64,000 nt of DNA from Madurella fahalii (lineage: Eukaryota; Ascomycota; Sordariomycetes; Sordariales). The position numbers and the translations under genes were made by a program. Positions within the stretch are counted from its first letter, which is position 1. Each line of letters begins with the position of its first letter. The stretch covers positions 1,674,001-1,738,000 of the forward strand of contig CM056875.1 in NCBI GenBank assembly GCA_029876055.1, read 5' to 3'. The notes under the pieces were generated by a model. The model ran no database searches. It had not been told where the DNA came from and was given only the letters and a program-made list of their open reading frames with translations. Positions 1 through 9,824 of the stretch are shown piece by piece.

Positions 1-717
1 ACCAAGCAGGAAACGATCCCGACAGCTGCTGCAATCATCACCCCCACAACCCCCATGCCAGAGCCCTACCCGTTCGGCATCGCCACCGCCGCCCCGACGA
101 CGACATCGACGGCTGCATCGGCACCAGTACCATTCACCGACATCCATTCCAACCATCCCACCCAAATGCGTCTCCTCACCCCTAGCAGCGATTCCGACAT
201 CCTGCAAGGCTCCGCGCACAATCACAACCCCAACCACAATCACAGTTTTATCCCTCCCAGCCCCGTCCAGACCGGAACCGACCTGCTCCACCACCACCAC
301 TCTCCCGCAGCCTCCGCGCCCTCCCCATACGACTTCACCAGTTACGACGCGGCCGCGTCGCCCTGGCATTCCCAGCACCACCACGCCCACCAGTACCACG
401 GCTACCACAGCCCGGCATCGGTGTACTCAGCCGGCTTTGTCAACGCGTCCGCTGCTGCTACAACTACTGGTGCTGGTGCTGCTGGTGGTGCTTACACTCT
501 TGATACGGGATACGGGGCATTTTGCGGCGAGCATCATCCTCATCACCTTTCTGAAGGGGAGGGGTTGGGATCGGTGCATCCCGGGAGCATCTTCCGGGAG
601 AGAGAGCTGGAGATGGGGATGGGGATTGGGATGGGCATGGATGGCGCTGCTGCGGCTCGGGAGACTGAGGGACAGGGAATGAACCTCAAGCACGAGTGGG
701 AGGCGGGCGAATACTAA
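1..717 (+). CDS. 3' end of an unidentified low-complexity, His-rich protein (partial)
   Basis: The reading frame is open from the first base of the window and stops with TAA at 715-717, so only the last 238 residues are visible and the true start lies to the left. The sequence is rich in Ala, Ser, Pro, Thr, Gly and especially His, with clusters such as HHHH and HHPHH, and repeated Met-Gly near the end. No folded domain can be recognised. Tails like this are common in fungal transcription factors, where they act as activation or aggregation-prone regions, but the DNA-binding part would be outside the window. The coding frame is supported by length and composition only. Function unknown. Confidence 0.6.
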   Translation, partial: TKQETIPTAAAIITPTTPMPEPYPFGIATAAPTTTSTAASAPVPFTDIHSNHPTQMRLLTPSSDSDILQGSAHNHNPNHNHSFIPPSPVQTGTDLLHHHHSPAASAPSPYDFTSYDAAASPWHSQHHHAHQYHGYHSPASVYSAGFVNASAAATTTGAGAAGGAYTLDTGYGAFCGEHHPHHLSEGEGLGSVHPGSIFRERELEMGMGIGMGMDGAAAARETEGQGMNLKHEWEAGEY

Positions 718-2806
718 TTTCACTGGGGAGCAGTCGATGGCTTGCGTGGGGGAGCGGTCTTAATAACCCTTTTGATTGACTGGACATTGTGTAGGTGGTT
801 TTGGATGAATACTTGGAGCCAAAAAGTTGGATTGCTTGATGTATTGGACTAGATTGGATTGGACTTTCATTGCTGTGGCCACTGGCAGAAGGGTTGCGTT
901 TGCTTCTTCCTCCTCCTTCCATGGTTGTGCTGTTTTAGAGTCTGCGGGCATCTCATATCCGGCTCGTGCTCTATGCCGCACTTAGGGAGGAGGATCTCGC
1001 GTCGTTGTCGTTGTCGTGGGCGCGGCGCGGCGCGGCACGGCGTTGTAACAATAAATAATGAATACTATTACGATGATGATGACGATGTGCGGATAACGAG
1101 TCTAGGCGGTGCCATGTCCTGGCAGAGCAGCAGCTCCAGTCTTCTCGCTGCTGGAGGATAGGGGCATTGTTTGATTCCATAGGCGTGGATGTTGGCCTCT
1201 CCTTCTTGTAACATCCCTTTCGGAGGACTAAGACGTGTTTAGCTACGCTGACATGACCCCCCACCGCTCGCAGCACTGGACATTATGTTGACATGCTGTT
1301 GCCCAAACTAGATGCCATGGTGTTATTAACATAACATTGGGAAGCTATGGGTGTCAAGTCAGTAACAAACAATTCCTTCTACCGTCGTGTGTGTTGGTAT
1401 GGAACTGTGAACCGAATAATACTTAGGGTAATTCTCGTGTATTGAAGCAGCCGTTGATGGCTGGGATGCTCACCCGTTTTTAGCTTAGATCATATCTCGA
1501 TGTCGTGGGGATGTTAGCCGGCAAGCTAAGGAACGGCCGGGGCTGCTTCGAAAATACCTTAGTTAGTTAGATCGATGATCACAATAATTAGCTTTACGGA
1601 AAGGAGCGCCTTCTCAGAGAATAGGAGCCGTCTTACCGGAAAGTTGCCTATACAGAGACCGAACTCACCGACCTCGCAGTAGCCTACTAGCTTGGTTCGT
1701 TTTCCTTGAAGATAATTTGGACTGCTTGCTTTGCTGGTATCTATTTTGCTGTTATTATCCTACCCAGCTATCAAGGACAGTTACTTTTCGGAGAGACAGT
1801 TCCTATAGCCCCGGAAAGATGGCCCATGAGAGAGGGGTTCAGAGAGGGAAGAGGTGAGTTGACCGGGCACGACCTCAGCTTGCCCAACCTAATGGAAGCG
1901 AATTGTTTTTACTTTCTTCTAGGTATGTATGTGGTTTTTGCTCAATGTCGTTCTGAAATCAGCGCCCTCCTTCCCTAGAAATTTCTCGGTGTGTGGTGAG
2001 GTCCGGCGCCCTCAGGTTTCCGCATCCTGGTTGCCCTCGAGGCGTGCCCTTCACCTAGCAGCCGGCCCCGTGTTCGAGTGGTTCATGTCTATTCACCATG
2101 GTCCTCCGATAAGCTGAGTAGCTCGCATCTAATCCTCCACTTCACCCTGCCACTCACGTGCCGGTCAACCTTTGCTTCCTCACACCCGCCCTTCTTCGAT
2201 TTCGGCTCTGACCTCAACAAACTCCAGCCACTTTTCTTCTCCCACTTTGCAAATTATTCCACCGCATTGCAATTAAGCTGCCCCCGTTTGCCCTCGAGTT
2301 GCGATAGTAGCTTGCGCGTGGAGGTAAGTTGACCGATTTCAAACCCAAGCCGCGTTGGATGAGATTCGTGGTTGCTGGCCTTTTTCCTATCGCCGCCCAA
2401 GTAGGCAGGATGTCCTTTCCTCCCTCATCTTCTTCCTCCAATTCCCTCTGCTGCCTACTCTCCCTGGTTCGGCTGCACGCCCTCATCCAGCGCGTCATAC
2501 GCGGCTTGAGAATACCTCACCTATCATCACTGGAGCCAAACAGATGGAAAGAGCGGTCTCATCAGCCATTGAGTGATGGCATTTGCACAAAAGGCTTCAG
2601 TTTCTTCGATCCATACTCCCTTGACGTCACAACTACTTCTCCCATCCGGCCTCTATTCCCTCGGCCAATGTAGCCGACACCGCCATCGGCGAACCACCAC
2701 GAACATACACTGATGCGATAATCTAATAGACCTTCGTAGAGCAAACAACGCTTCACCTTCACATTCTCTTTGACAGGATAACCTGTTCGCAGCTACGACC
2801 GAAAAG
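718..2806. other. Intergenic region, 3' flank of the His-rich gene and promoter/leader of the Myb-like gene
   Basis: No credible gene here: open frames are short, mostly lack ATG and resemble no family. From about 2100 onward the plus strand is pyrimidine-rich, as is usual for fungal promoters and 5' leaders. A GTAAGT donor at 2324 and a TTTGACAG acceptor ending at 2776 could frame a 5'-UTR intron, but this is only a suggestion. Confidence 0.5.
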
Positions 2807-3981
2807 ATGCCGCCCAAGGCAGCCGCCGGCGCTGATGGGATCGAGCGGAAGCAGCCCACCGCCCAGGAAGCCTATTTGTTCTTCACCATCATCAAGAACA
2901 TGAAAGGCAAACCCGAGGTTGACTGGAATGCTGTGGCCGCCGACAACGGCTTCAAAAATGCAGAGACTGCGAAGGTATGGTCTTCTTGATTCAATCCAAG
3001 GCACATGATGCTGACAACTTCCCTCCGAAGGTCCGTTACGGCCAAATCAAGCGCAAGCTTGGAGTGGACAACTGGGCGGCCAACAATTCCAAAGCGAAGG
3101 AGGATGATGCAGGCGGTGATGCAGGACCTGCCATCCCATCCACTCCTACTCCAAGTCGTGGAAAGAAGGCCGCAGCGGGACCATCCACCCCTACTGCCGG
3201 CACTGGTGCTGGTGTTAAAAAGCGGACCAGCGCCTCCGCCAAACGTGCCACTAATGGCAGCGGCCGCGGCCGCAAGGCCAAGGTTCAGCTCAAGGAAGAA
3301 GAGGATGAGGAAGATGCGAACATGATGGATCATGACAACTCTATCTCCCCAAAGAACGGAAACGAATCGGAAAGCCCCATCAAAATAGAGGCTAACAGCA
3401 ACACCAACAACCACCTCGCTCCCGAGTTCATCGACTTCCCCGCCCAGCTGGACGCCCGAGTGCTTGAACGCCGGGCTGTGCTCGTAAAGTGCGGCGGCGC
3501 ATGGATGGTTACGCCGGTCATGCCAGAGATCCACGCTCAGTGGCTAGCCCGCCTGCCGGCTCAGCTCCAGTCGCAATTCTACATTCAAGCTGAATATCAC
3601 TCCCAGAGCAAGAACAATAGTGGGAAGAGCGATTCCGCTGGCATCCATCAGCAGATCATGCGCGAGAGTTTTGAGGCCGCGGGTCCAGTCAATACCCAGG
3701 CTGCGGTTGCTCGTAACGGGGGCGTGCGGCCTATGTCTGGCACTAACATCCACATACCCATGGATACGGCCATCCAGATGGGGTATATGCCCCGTGATGC
3801 CGCCGCTGGAAGCAGTGGCAACAACGAGAATAGTGGTAATGGCTATCAGCAGGAACACATCGACTTGAATTCGATTCCCATGCACCCTGCTTATCTCGAG
3901 CAGCTGCAGCGGGAGCAAGAGCTGAGGGATCAACAGGAGCTGTTCGGTAACGATGGTTCGGCCTTTGATGCCTGGCATTAA
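2807..3981 (+). CDS. Myb/SANT-like DNA-binding protein
   Basis: Two exons, 2807-2974 and 3031-3981, encode 372 residues. The 56-nt intron (2975-3030) has a GTATGG donor, a TGCTGAC branch-like motif and an AAG acceptor, and joins ...ETAK to VRYGQ... in phase 0. Residues about 15-70 look like the fungal Myb-like DNA-binding domain seen at the N terminus of many small nuclear proteins: an aromatic-rich helix with YLFFTIIKNM, an acidic-aromatic turn with VDWNAVA, then KVRYGQIKRKLGV. The rest is low complexity: basic Ala/Lys/Pro segments, an acidic patch (EEEDEEDAN) near residue 110, and a Gln/Glu-rich tail. It is probably a nuclear DNA-binding or chromatin protein; its targets are unknown. Confidence 0.8.
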
Positions 3982-4096
3982 ACTACCATTCACTGCCCAC
4001 TTACGATGCTGCTGCCTCGGCATTGATGCATCGCTGGCGTTCTCTATTTGACTCAGCTTAAGTTTGCTATTGGGACCCACAGCCAGGAGGTGGCCA

Positions 4097-4101
<5 letters not shown>

Positions 4102-4152
<51 letters not shown>
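4102..4152. repeat. (AG)n microsatellite
   Basis: About 25 uninterrupted AG dinucleotides, 120 bp after the stop codon of the Myb-like gene and therefore probably within its 3' UTR. Confidence 0.95.
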
Positions 4153-4155
<3 letters not shown>

Positions 4156-4793
4156 GCTTGGTCTCGCACATCCGTCCCCCGGATATTCGTTCAACTTCAA
4201 CTTGCTGGTTCTCCCGATAGGAACACACCCCCGGCTTGATTCTCCTTCCGATTTGTCTTGTCTTTCATTGGGATCTGCGGCTGGATAAGGGGCATAGTGA
4301 ACGGACTTACCAGAACGGCTTGTCATGACCTGGCGTTGCACAGCATTTGCATAGCATGGGAAGGCAGGGGCATGGGCAGGGCATGTGCATGGCGTTGCGT
4401 TAATGGGAGAGACATTCGGGTTCGCTACGGGATATATATTATCCACGTACCATAGCACCACAGCAGCAGATCCGACATCAGGTAGGAGATATGAGTAGCA
4501 ATGGCACATTTTCACCGTCCCAGCGCCCTCATTGAAGTGTAGTCAATAATTTCCTGACGGCAGGTGGCCGGGGCCACATTGATAAGATTCAGCATCCATT
4601 AATTGATCCATAGAGATAATCCGTCTTACAAAATACCCCTGGCGCTCGCGTCTCCCGATCGTGAGACACGGTCTCTTACAGTGTATCCAGAGGCAACCGG
4701 ATGAACCCAAGGACACATCCCATCACCACCCACCAAGCCATCTGTGCCCCTCTCTTTCCTCGCCTTCCTCCAAGCCTCCATCAAAAGCGAAGC

Positions 4794-4853
4794 AAAAAAA
4801 AAATAAAAATAAAAATAAAAATAAAAAATAAAAAATAAAAATATAAAAAATAA
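4794..4853. repeat. A-rich AAAAT-type tandem repeat
   Basis: About 60 nt made almost only of A-runs of 4-7 separated by single T, in the convergent gap between two genes. It may serve as an A-rich element for 3'-end formation, but it is equally well explained as a simple repeat. Confidence 0.9.
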
Positions 4854-5562
4854 CAAGGGTAAAATCCACATTAGGAACCGAAACGGCAGCACCACAGCCC
4901 ATTCCGTCAGAGCGTTGTACCACGCCATGGGGATATCATTGAACAGAACAGAACAGCGCAAAACAAATCAAACGGGAAGCCAAGATCAAGGACGGAAAAA
5001 AGCATACCACAACCTTGTACAATAAACTTTGTACACATTCGTTCAATAGATAGTACGGTACCGCATAAGGTACTGTAAGTAAAGACACGCAGAAAACACA
5101 GAAACCGGCTTTCACCAGGCCCAACACCAAAAACCAATCCCATTTCTTTCCTTTTTCTAGGAAGAGAAATAATCCATATAGCCCGGCCCGGCCCCGTTCA
5201 TCCGTAAACCCCGAATTGCATGAGAAACCCCAATCAACTTCGCTGCTGGCTCCAGGACGGAATAACAAGGAAAAGACAAAAACAACTTCGTAGTAGAGGT
5301 ATCGTCGTTCGTACCACAAAACGCCTGCCTGCGCCATCAAGGTTCCCATAGTCCTTTCCTCATGCCGGAAAACAAAAATGGAGTAAAAGACAACGCTATC
5401 ATAGTACATGTATGCATGCGTGATGGGGTGTGGTATGGTATGCACCGTAGTGTAATGGAAACCCGTCGCCGGCGGCTGTTGGTGATGGTGATGGTGGGGT
5501 TATCGAGAGAAAGGGGGGGGTTAAGGGACGAGGATGTAGTTCGTTGTCGGAACATTGGTTGA

Positions 5563-7998
5563 TCAGGCCCGCCCATTAAGAGGCCGTGCCCTATCCCGGT
5601 CCCTATCCCGGTCGCGGTCTTTATCCCTCTCCCGGTAATCCCTATCCCTCTCCCGGTGGTCCCTCTCCTTATCTCTCAGACTAATCTCCGGCACCCACCT
5701 CACCCCCTCGCGCTCGGCCCACCTTCTCATGATCCCCAACGCCGCCCCGACGCCCTCCTCGACCGACATCCACGGCCCCACAACAGTCCTCATCCTCGCT
5801 TCCTCCACCCTCTCGCACAGCGCCGCCGCCTCGGCCCACATGGCCGCCCGGTTCCGGTTGTGCTTCGCCAGCCGGACGAACAGGTTCGCCCCGGACGCCT
5901 CCCCCATCATCATCGAGAACGCGTTGATGATCTGCTCCAGGCACAGCACGTGCATCTGCACCGCGAGCGCCTTGAGCGCCCGGTTGGCCCCAACCCTGGT
6001 GCGCAGCTCGGCCAGGTGCGGCAGCAGCGACTCCCACGCCGCCACGTCCGACACCTTCCTCTCGAGCGCCCGCGCCTGGTTGAGCGAGTGGAACGCCACC
6101 ATGTACGCCAGCACCATCTCAAAGTGCAGCGCCATGGCGCGCCGCTCGTCCTGCGGCGAGAGCGTCGATGCCGTCGCCGTCGTCGTTGACGACGACGAGG
6201 CCCGGTGCTGGTCCCGGCAGAGATCGTCGCGCGCGTGCTTGAGCTTGCTGCCTAGACGCTGGTACTCGGCGTGCCGCTCCTTATAAGCCTCGGCCTGGGC
6301 GAGCGTCTTAGGGTCGACGGGCTCGGAACGTGTGGGGGGGCGGTCCACGGTGCTCGGCGTAAGGCCCGTCGTGGTGCCCGGGGTGTTACCCTGGCCTTGA
6401 CCCTGGGATTGGCTCGATGTGACGCGGGACATGGCTGTGGCTGCTGGTTTTAGGGGAGTAGTTGGGCGTGCGGCTGACTTGGCCGATATTATTACGTCTG
6501 CTGCCGTCGCCGTTGTAGTAGAAGTTATGGTAGCAGTAGTTGTTGCTGCCCTGGCTCGTTTTGCCGTTGGGGGATCTGGGAGGATCTCATCTGCTGGCCG
6601 CGGACGCTTTTTAGGAGCCGGGGGAGGGGTTGCCTCTGCGCTTGTTGAGCGCTCCTTCCTCAGGGTGTCCTTTTCTGCCTTTGACGGCAGGCTCAAGAGC
6701 TCTTTAGCCCTCTTCGCAGTTGCTTTCTTTAATTTCAAGGTGACGATCAGCGACGGCCGGTTGGGTTTCTCCTCTTCCAACAAAACGGGCGGCGCAGCCA
6801 CGATGGTCTTCCTTGCGCTGCTCTGCGAGTCTGAGGCCTGGCTGGATACGGTTTTCGAAGGGGCCTGTTTCCGGTCCCTAAGAGCGAGCGCTTCCTCGAC
6901 GATCGGGGGCAGGGTTGGCGAGAGCAGTGCAGGTATCTTCGCCTTCTTCGCTTTCTTTGTAGGTGATGGGCCCTCCGACTTCTGCGGCTTCGACATCTTC
7001 TCCGCTGGCTTTTTCCTGGGCTTCCCCTGCTTCTCCGGCTCCTTGTTGAATAGCGAGGGGTGGAGTGGTGACAATATTTCTGGGAGGGATGGCTTCACCG
7101 TCTCTGGCTTCCGCGGTGTCGAAGTATTGCTGTCTGACCGAACTCTTGACCCGTTCACCTGGATTGTCGATCTGGGAGATGCAGTATTCTCCCGATCCCT
7201 CTCCGCCGATGAGGATGCTAGCCCGTTGGTGGCTGGATGTAATATATCGTTCCTTACATCCTTCGGTGGCCTTCCGTTCGCCCCCTCCCGACCTCGTGGT
7301 GATTCTAGCTTGCGGGAGCGAGCCTGCTCTGTCTTGGAGGTGGATGGCTCGGCCTTGGTACGTTTCTGTGGCGGCTGGTTTGTGTCCGTGTCCGCGGCCC
7401 GCTTACGGCTCTCGGTCTCGGGTTGTGGTTTCGCCTGAGGAGCCTTACTCCTACTGATGTTGTCAGTGCTCTGCGGTGCATATCCCAACCCAGACCTCGC
7501 CCCCACATACCTCTCCCCATTTGGCTCCGGCCGTGGTTTCTCTGGCCGCGAATCGGCGGGGCGTGGCGCATGCGTTTTGTCGGCCGTTTTCACATCCACC
7601 TTCTTCGCCTCTTCCTTTGGCGGCAGCGGCTTTGCATGCACCGTACCGTTCGCCCGGCTCTCCGCCTTGGCCGAGAGCTCCCTCTCGATGGGCGACGCCG
7701 ACTTCTTCTTGTTTTGATAATCCATCAGGGAGAGCTTCTTCTTCACCTCGCCCTTGGCGAGAACTTTGGCCGCCATCTGGGGCGGCTCTTCGCAAATGTT
7801 GAAGACTGCCCGCGTCAATAGCACGCCGCGCTGCGCGTCAGAAATGTATGTCATGTATTGCAGGGGACCGCTAGCGCCACTAAACCACCAGCCCTCCGGT
7901 TTGGGAAATCGTCGGTCGAGAGACAAGGAAAGATGGTGCGGGCGATCCGGGAGTATGCGCTGGGCCACTTTGTCTGCATTTTTCGCCGCTCCATCCAT
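5563..7998 (-). CDS. Unidentified basic, low-complexity nuclear-type protein
   Basis: A single uninterrupted frame of 811 residues if translation begins at ATG 7998 (MDGAAKNADK). The frame is open a further 48 nt upstream, without another ATG, before a TGA. The first 100 residues look folded, with the aromatic-rich GWWFSGASGPLQYMTYIS, and are followed by a conserved-looking basic motif KKKLSLMDYQNKKK. Residues about 110-560 are disordered and rich in Lys, Pro, Ser, Arg and Glu with many KR clusters. Residues about 600-770 form a predicted helical domain (HLAELRTRVGANRALKAL, then MMMGEASGANLF). The C terminus is a run of Arg/Asp/Glu/Lys dipeptides ending RARPLNGRA, like the RD-type tails of RNA-processing or transcription factors. 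I do not recognise the family; nuclear location is inferred from composition. Confidence 0.75.
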   Translation of the reverse strand: MDGAAKNADKVAQRILPDRPHHLSLSLDRRFPKPEGWWFSGASGPLQYMTYISDAQRGVLLTRAVFNICEEPPQMAAKVLAKGEVKKKLSLMDYQNKKKSASPIERELSAKAESRANGTVHAKPLPPKEEAKKVDVKTADKTHAPRPADSRPEKPRPEPNGERYVGARSGLGYAPQSTDNISRSKAPQAKPQPETESRKRAADTDTNQPPQKRTKAEPSTSKTEQARSRKLESPRGREGANGRPPKDVRNDILHPATNGLASSSAERDRENTASPRSTIQVNGSRVRSDSNTSTPRKPETVKPSLPEILSPLHPSLFNKEPEKQGKPRKKPAEKMSKPQKSEGPSPTKKAKKAKIPALLSPTLPPIVEEALALRDRKQAPSKTVSSQASDSQSSARKTIVAAPPVLLEEEKPNRPSLIVTLKLKKATAKRAKELLSLPSKAEKDTLRKERSTSAEATPPPAPKKRPRPADEILPDPPTAKRARAATTTATITSTTTATAADVIISAKSAARPTTPLKPAATAMSRVTSSQSQGQGQGNTPGTTTGLTPSTVDRPPTRSEPVDPKTLAQAEAYKERHAEYQRLGSKLKHARDDLCRDQHRASSSSTTTATASTLSPQDERRAMALHFEMVLAYMVAFHSLNQARALERKVSDVAAWESLLPHLAELRTRVGANRALKALAVQMHVLCLEQIINAFSMMMGEASGANLFVRLAKHNRNRAAMWAEAAALCERVEEARMRTVVGPWMSVEEGVGAALGIMRRWAEREGVRWVPEISLRDKERDHRERDRDYRERDKDRDRDRDRDRARPLNGRA

Positions 7999-9824
7999 CG
8001 TTCCTTTCAATACTGGGACATCGGATTCGTCAAAGAAAATAGAGTCTCGCGTTCACACCGCCGTTATAGATGCACGTCCGTGGCCGGGAAAAAGGGATCG
8101 TGAGGCGGAAAGTCGGCGCAAAGTCGGCGCAAAGAACGACCTCGAAAGTTTGAGATGGGTAGCGGCACACCGTCAGAGGCCCCCGACGACGCTAGATGCC
8201 CTACTGGAGTCAGTTGCGGTAAGCACACGGCCGGAGGGCACAACAAGTCGAATGCACCGCCGATACTGGCGCCGGGGCGCGCGATTGTCTGTCAAGTCGC
8301 GCGGTTAGCATCTCGCCCCGATAATTCCCCCAACTGTCGCTGTCGCGACCCAGCCGTCAAACAAGGCAGCGCCTAGCCACTGTTCTCGGGGCAATTGGAT
8401 CTGGCCACAAATCACGACCGCAACAAAATAGCCTGGGCCGGCGAGGTGCACGTCACGTACCCGAATCGAGGGCGCCGGCCACAAATATTGTCGTTGGGTC
8501 GCAGCGCACAGCCAAAGTGGCTGGGGAGCCCCTTATTGAACCGCCTCGCGATGCTGGAATTCGCCCGTCTCCCGCCTCCTTGCTTATCCCGACCTCCTGG
8601 CAGCGACCTTGTCTTCGCGGGAGAGACGCGAGCACATCTCTCGGGCGGAAAGACGAGGGTGGGTGCCCGCATGCGACAGCGATAGTCAATCGGGCAGAGG
8701 AAAAAAAGGGTTCGGGTCCCGGGGCCGAGGTGCGATGCTGTCACGAGCCGGCTCGACGCTTTGCTACTGGAACGCGCGGGTTCGGAGGGCGGTGATGTTA
8801 CAGGCCGGGATGTGGTGTGTGTGCAGGAAGCCGAGGTGGGATTGCCCGGGGGCGCGAACAGTGGAGAGCGAGCAGGGTCGGGTGCAGGTGGTGTGGTCTC
8901 CCGGAAGGAGGATTCCCTGCCAGGTGCCTGTGCTCGGTGGGTCTGCGGTGCCGTGGCAGATTTCCTTGGCCGAACCAACCTGGCAGCCGGCTTGATTAGG
9001 TGATGTCCCGTTGGAGCTGGCCGACGACTTGGCAACGCCAGTGAACCTTTACTACTGTCGTATGGCACACTTGAGAGATGCCCTGCAACTGCAACTCGAT
9101 CTCTCGCCGACTGTTTAGCGTCAAGCGATTGCACCCGCGCGGCGTCCAGTCCTATTTAGCGCCAGACCATCGGTACGCCTGTAAGCGAGAGGTACCTGAA
9201 CTTGCAGCACAGCAGAAACTTTGATGAAAGCACCGGCGCTCAGCCACCTCACATCACGCGCAGCAACCCTGTTCCCTAACAACGCACTTATGTTTTACCC
9301 GTTGGCAGCCCTGAGTTGCCCGTCGAGACACTCTGTGATGTTTTTGCCCAAAATATATTCTCGACCCCGCGGATCGCCGCACTCGGATGCGACATTCTCC
9401 ACGAGTCCACCCCTGGGATCGGATGCAAGATACCTTACCTGCCAAGGGCAGGGTAACCTTGCTACAGCCCAAGGTACGGCACCAGTAATCACATTTGCAG
9501 CCCCATGTTTCTCAGCATATCATAGAAACCAACGTCCCCATTAAAAGCTAATGTACTGAACATGACTAAGACGCCTGACCAATTTTATTCTATGGTGGAC
9601 ACAGAACATTAGAAAACATGTACAGGACTCGCGTCATCTTTCTTGACCACTTAGTCCTTTTTCGCACAGCTTGTACCGCAAAGCTTTTCCCCGCCATATA
9701 TGTAGTGAGGGATGTGCATGCACTCCACTCCAGCCAAATGAGAAAACTCCGCAGAGCCCAACCGGCTAACCCGAACAGTACCAGAAACCATCCCAAAGAG
9801 CGCCCGGTCTCTATATCCGACTAG
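7999..9824. other. Intergenic region between two minus-strand genes
   Basis: About 1.8 kb containing the promoter of the gene ending at 5563 and the 3' flank of the coiled-coil gene. It is GC-rich in the left half. Overlapping open frames exist on both strands (for example 8412-9134 minus) but lack proper ATG starts and have biased composition typical of chance frames in GC-rich DNA. I see no gene. Confidence 0.5.
8110..8132. promoter_or_regulatory. Direct repeat of an 11-bp motif upstream of the minus-strand gene
   Basis: The motif AAGTCGGCGCA occurs twice back to back (8110-8120 and 8121-8131), about 110-130 bp upstream of the ATG at 7998. Read towards that gene it is TTTGCGCCGAC twice, which resembles an E2F/MBF-type TTTSGCGC element. 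Binding is inference. Confidence 0.35.

Larger units (their letters stand above)
3982..5562. other. Convergent intergenic region with two simple repeats
   Basis: This 1.6-kb stretch separates the 3' ends of the Myb-like gene and the minus-strand gene at 5563. It holds an AG microsatellite and an A-rich AAAAT-type tract. No supported gene: the longest minus-strand open frame (4936-5445) is hydrophobic and composition-driven and probably lies in the 3' UTR of the next gene. Confidence 0.5.

Noticed and set aside
6419..7438. A 339-codon plus-strand open frame antisense to the unidentified minus-strand gene
   Set aside because: Low-complexity shadow of a biased coding region; no domain.
8705..8730. 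A GGTTCGGGTCC string resembling a tRNA B box
   Set aside because: The usually invariant A58 is G, and no A box or cloverleaf can be formed around it.
8412..9134. A 240-codon minus-strand open frame in an intergenic region
   Set aside because: No ATG at its start, Pro/Ser/Arg-rich chance composition, no recognisable motif.
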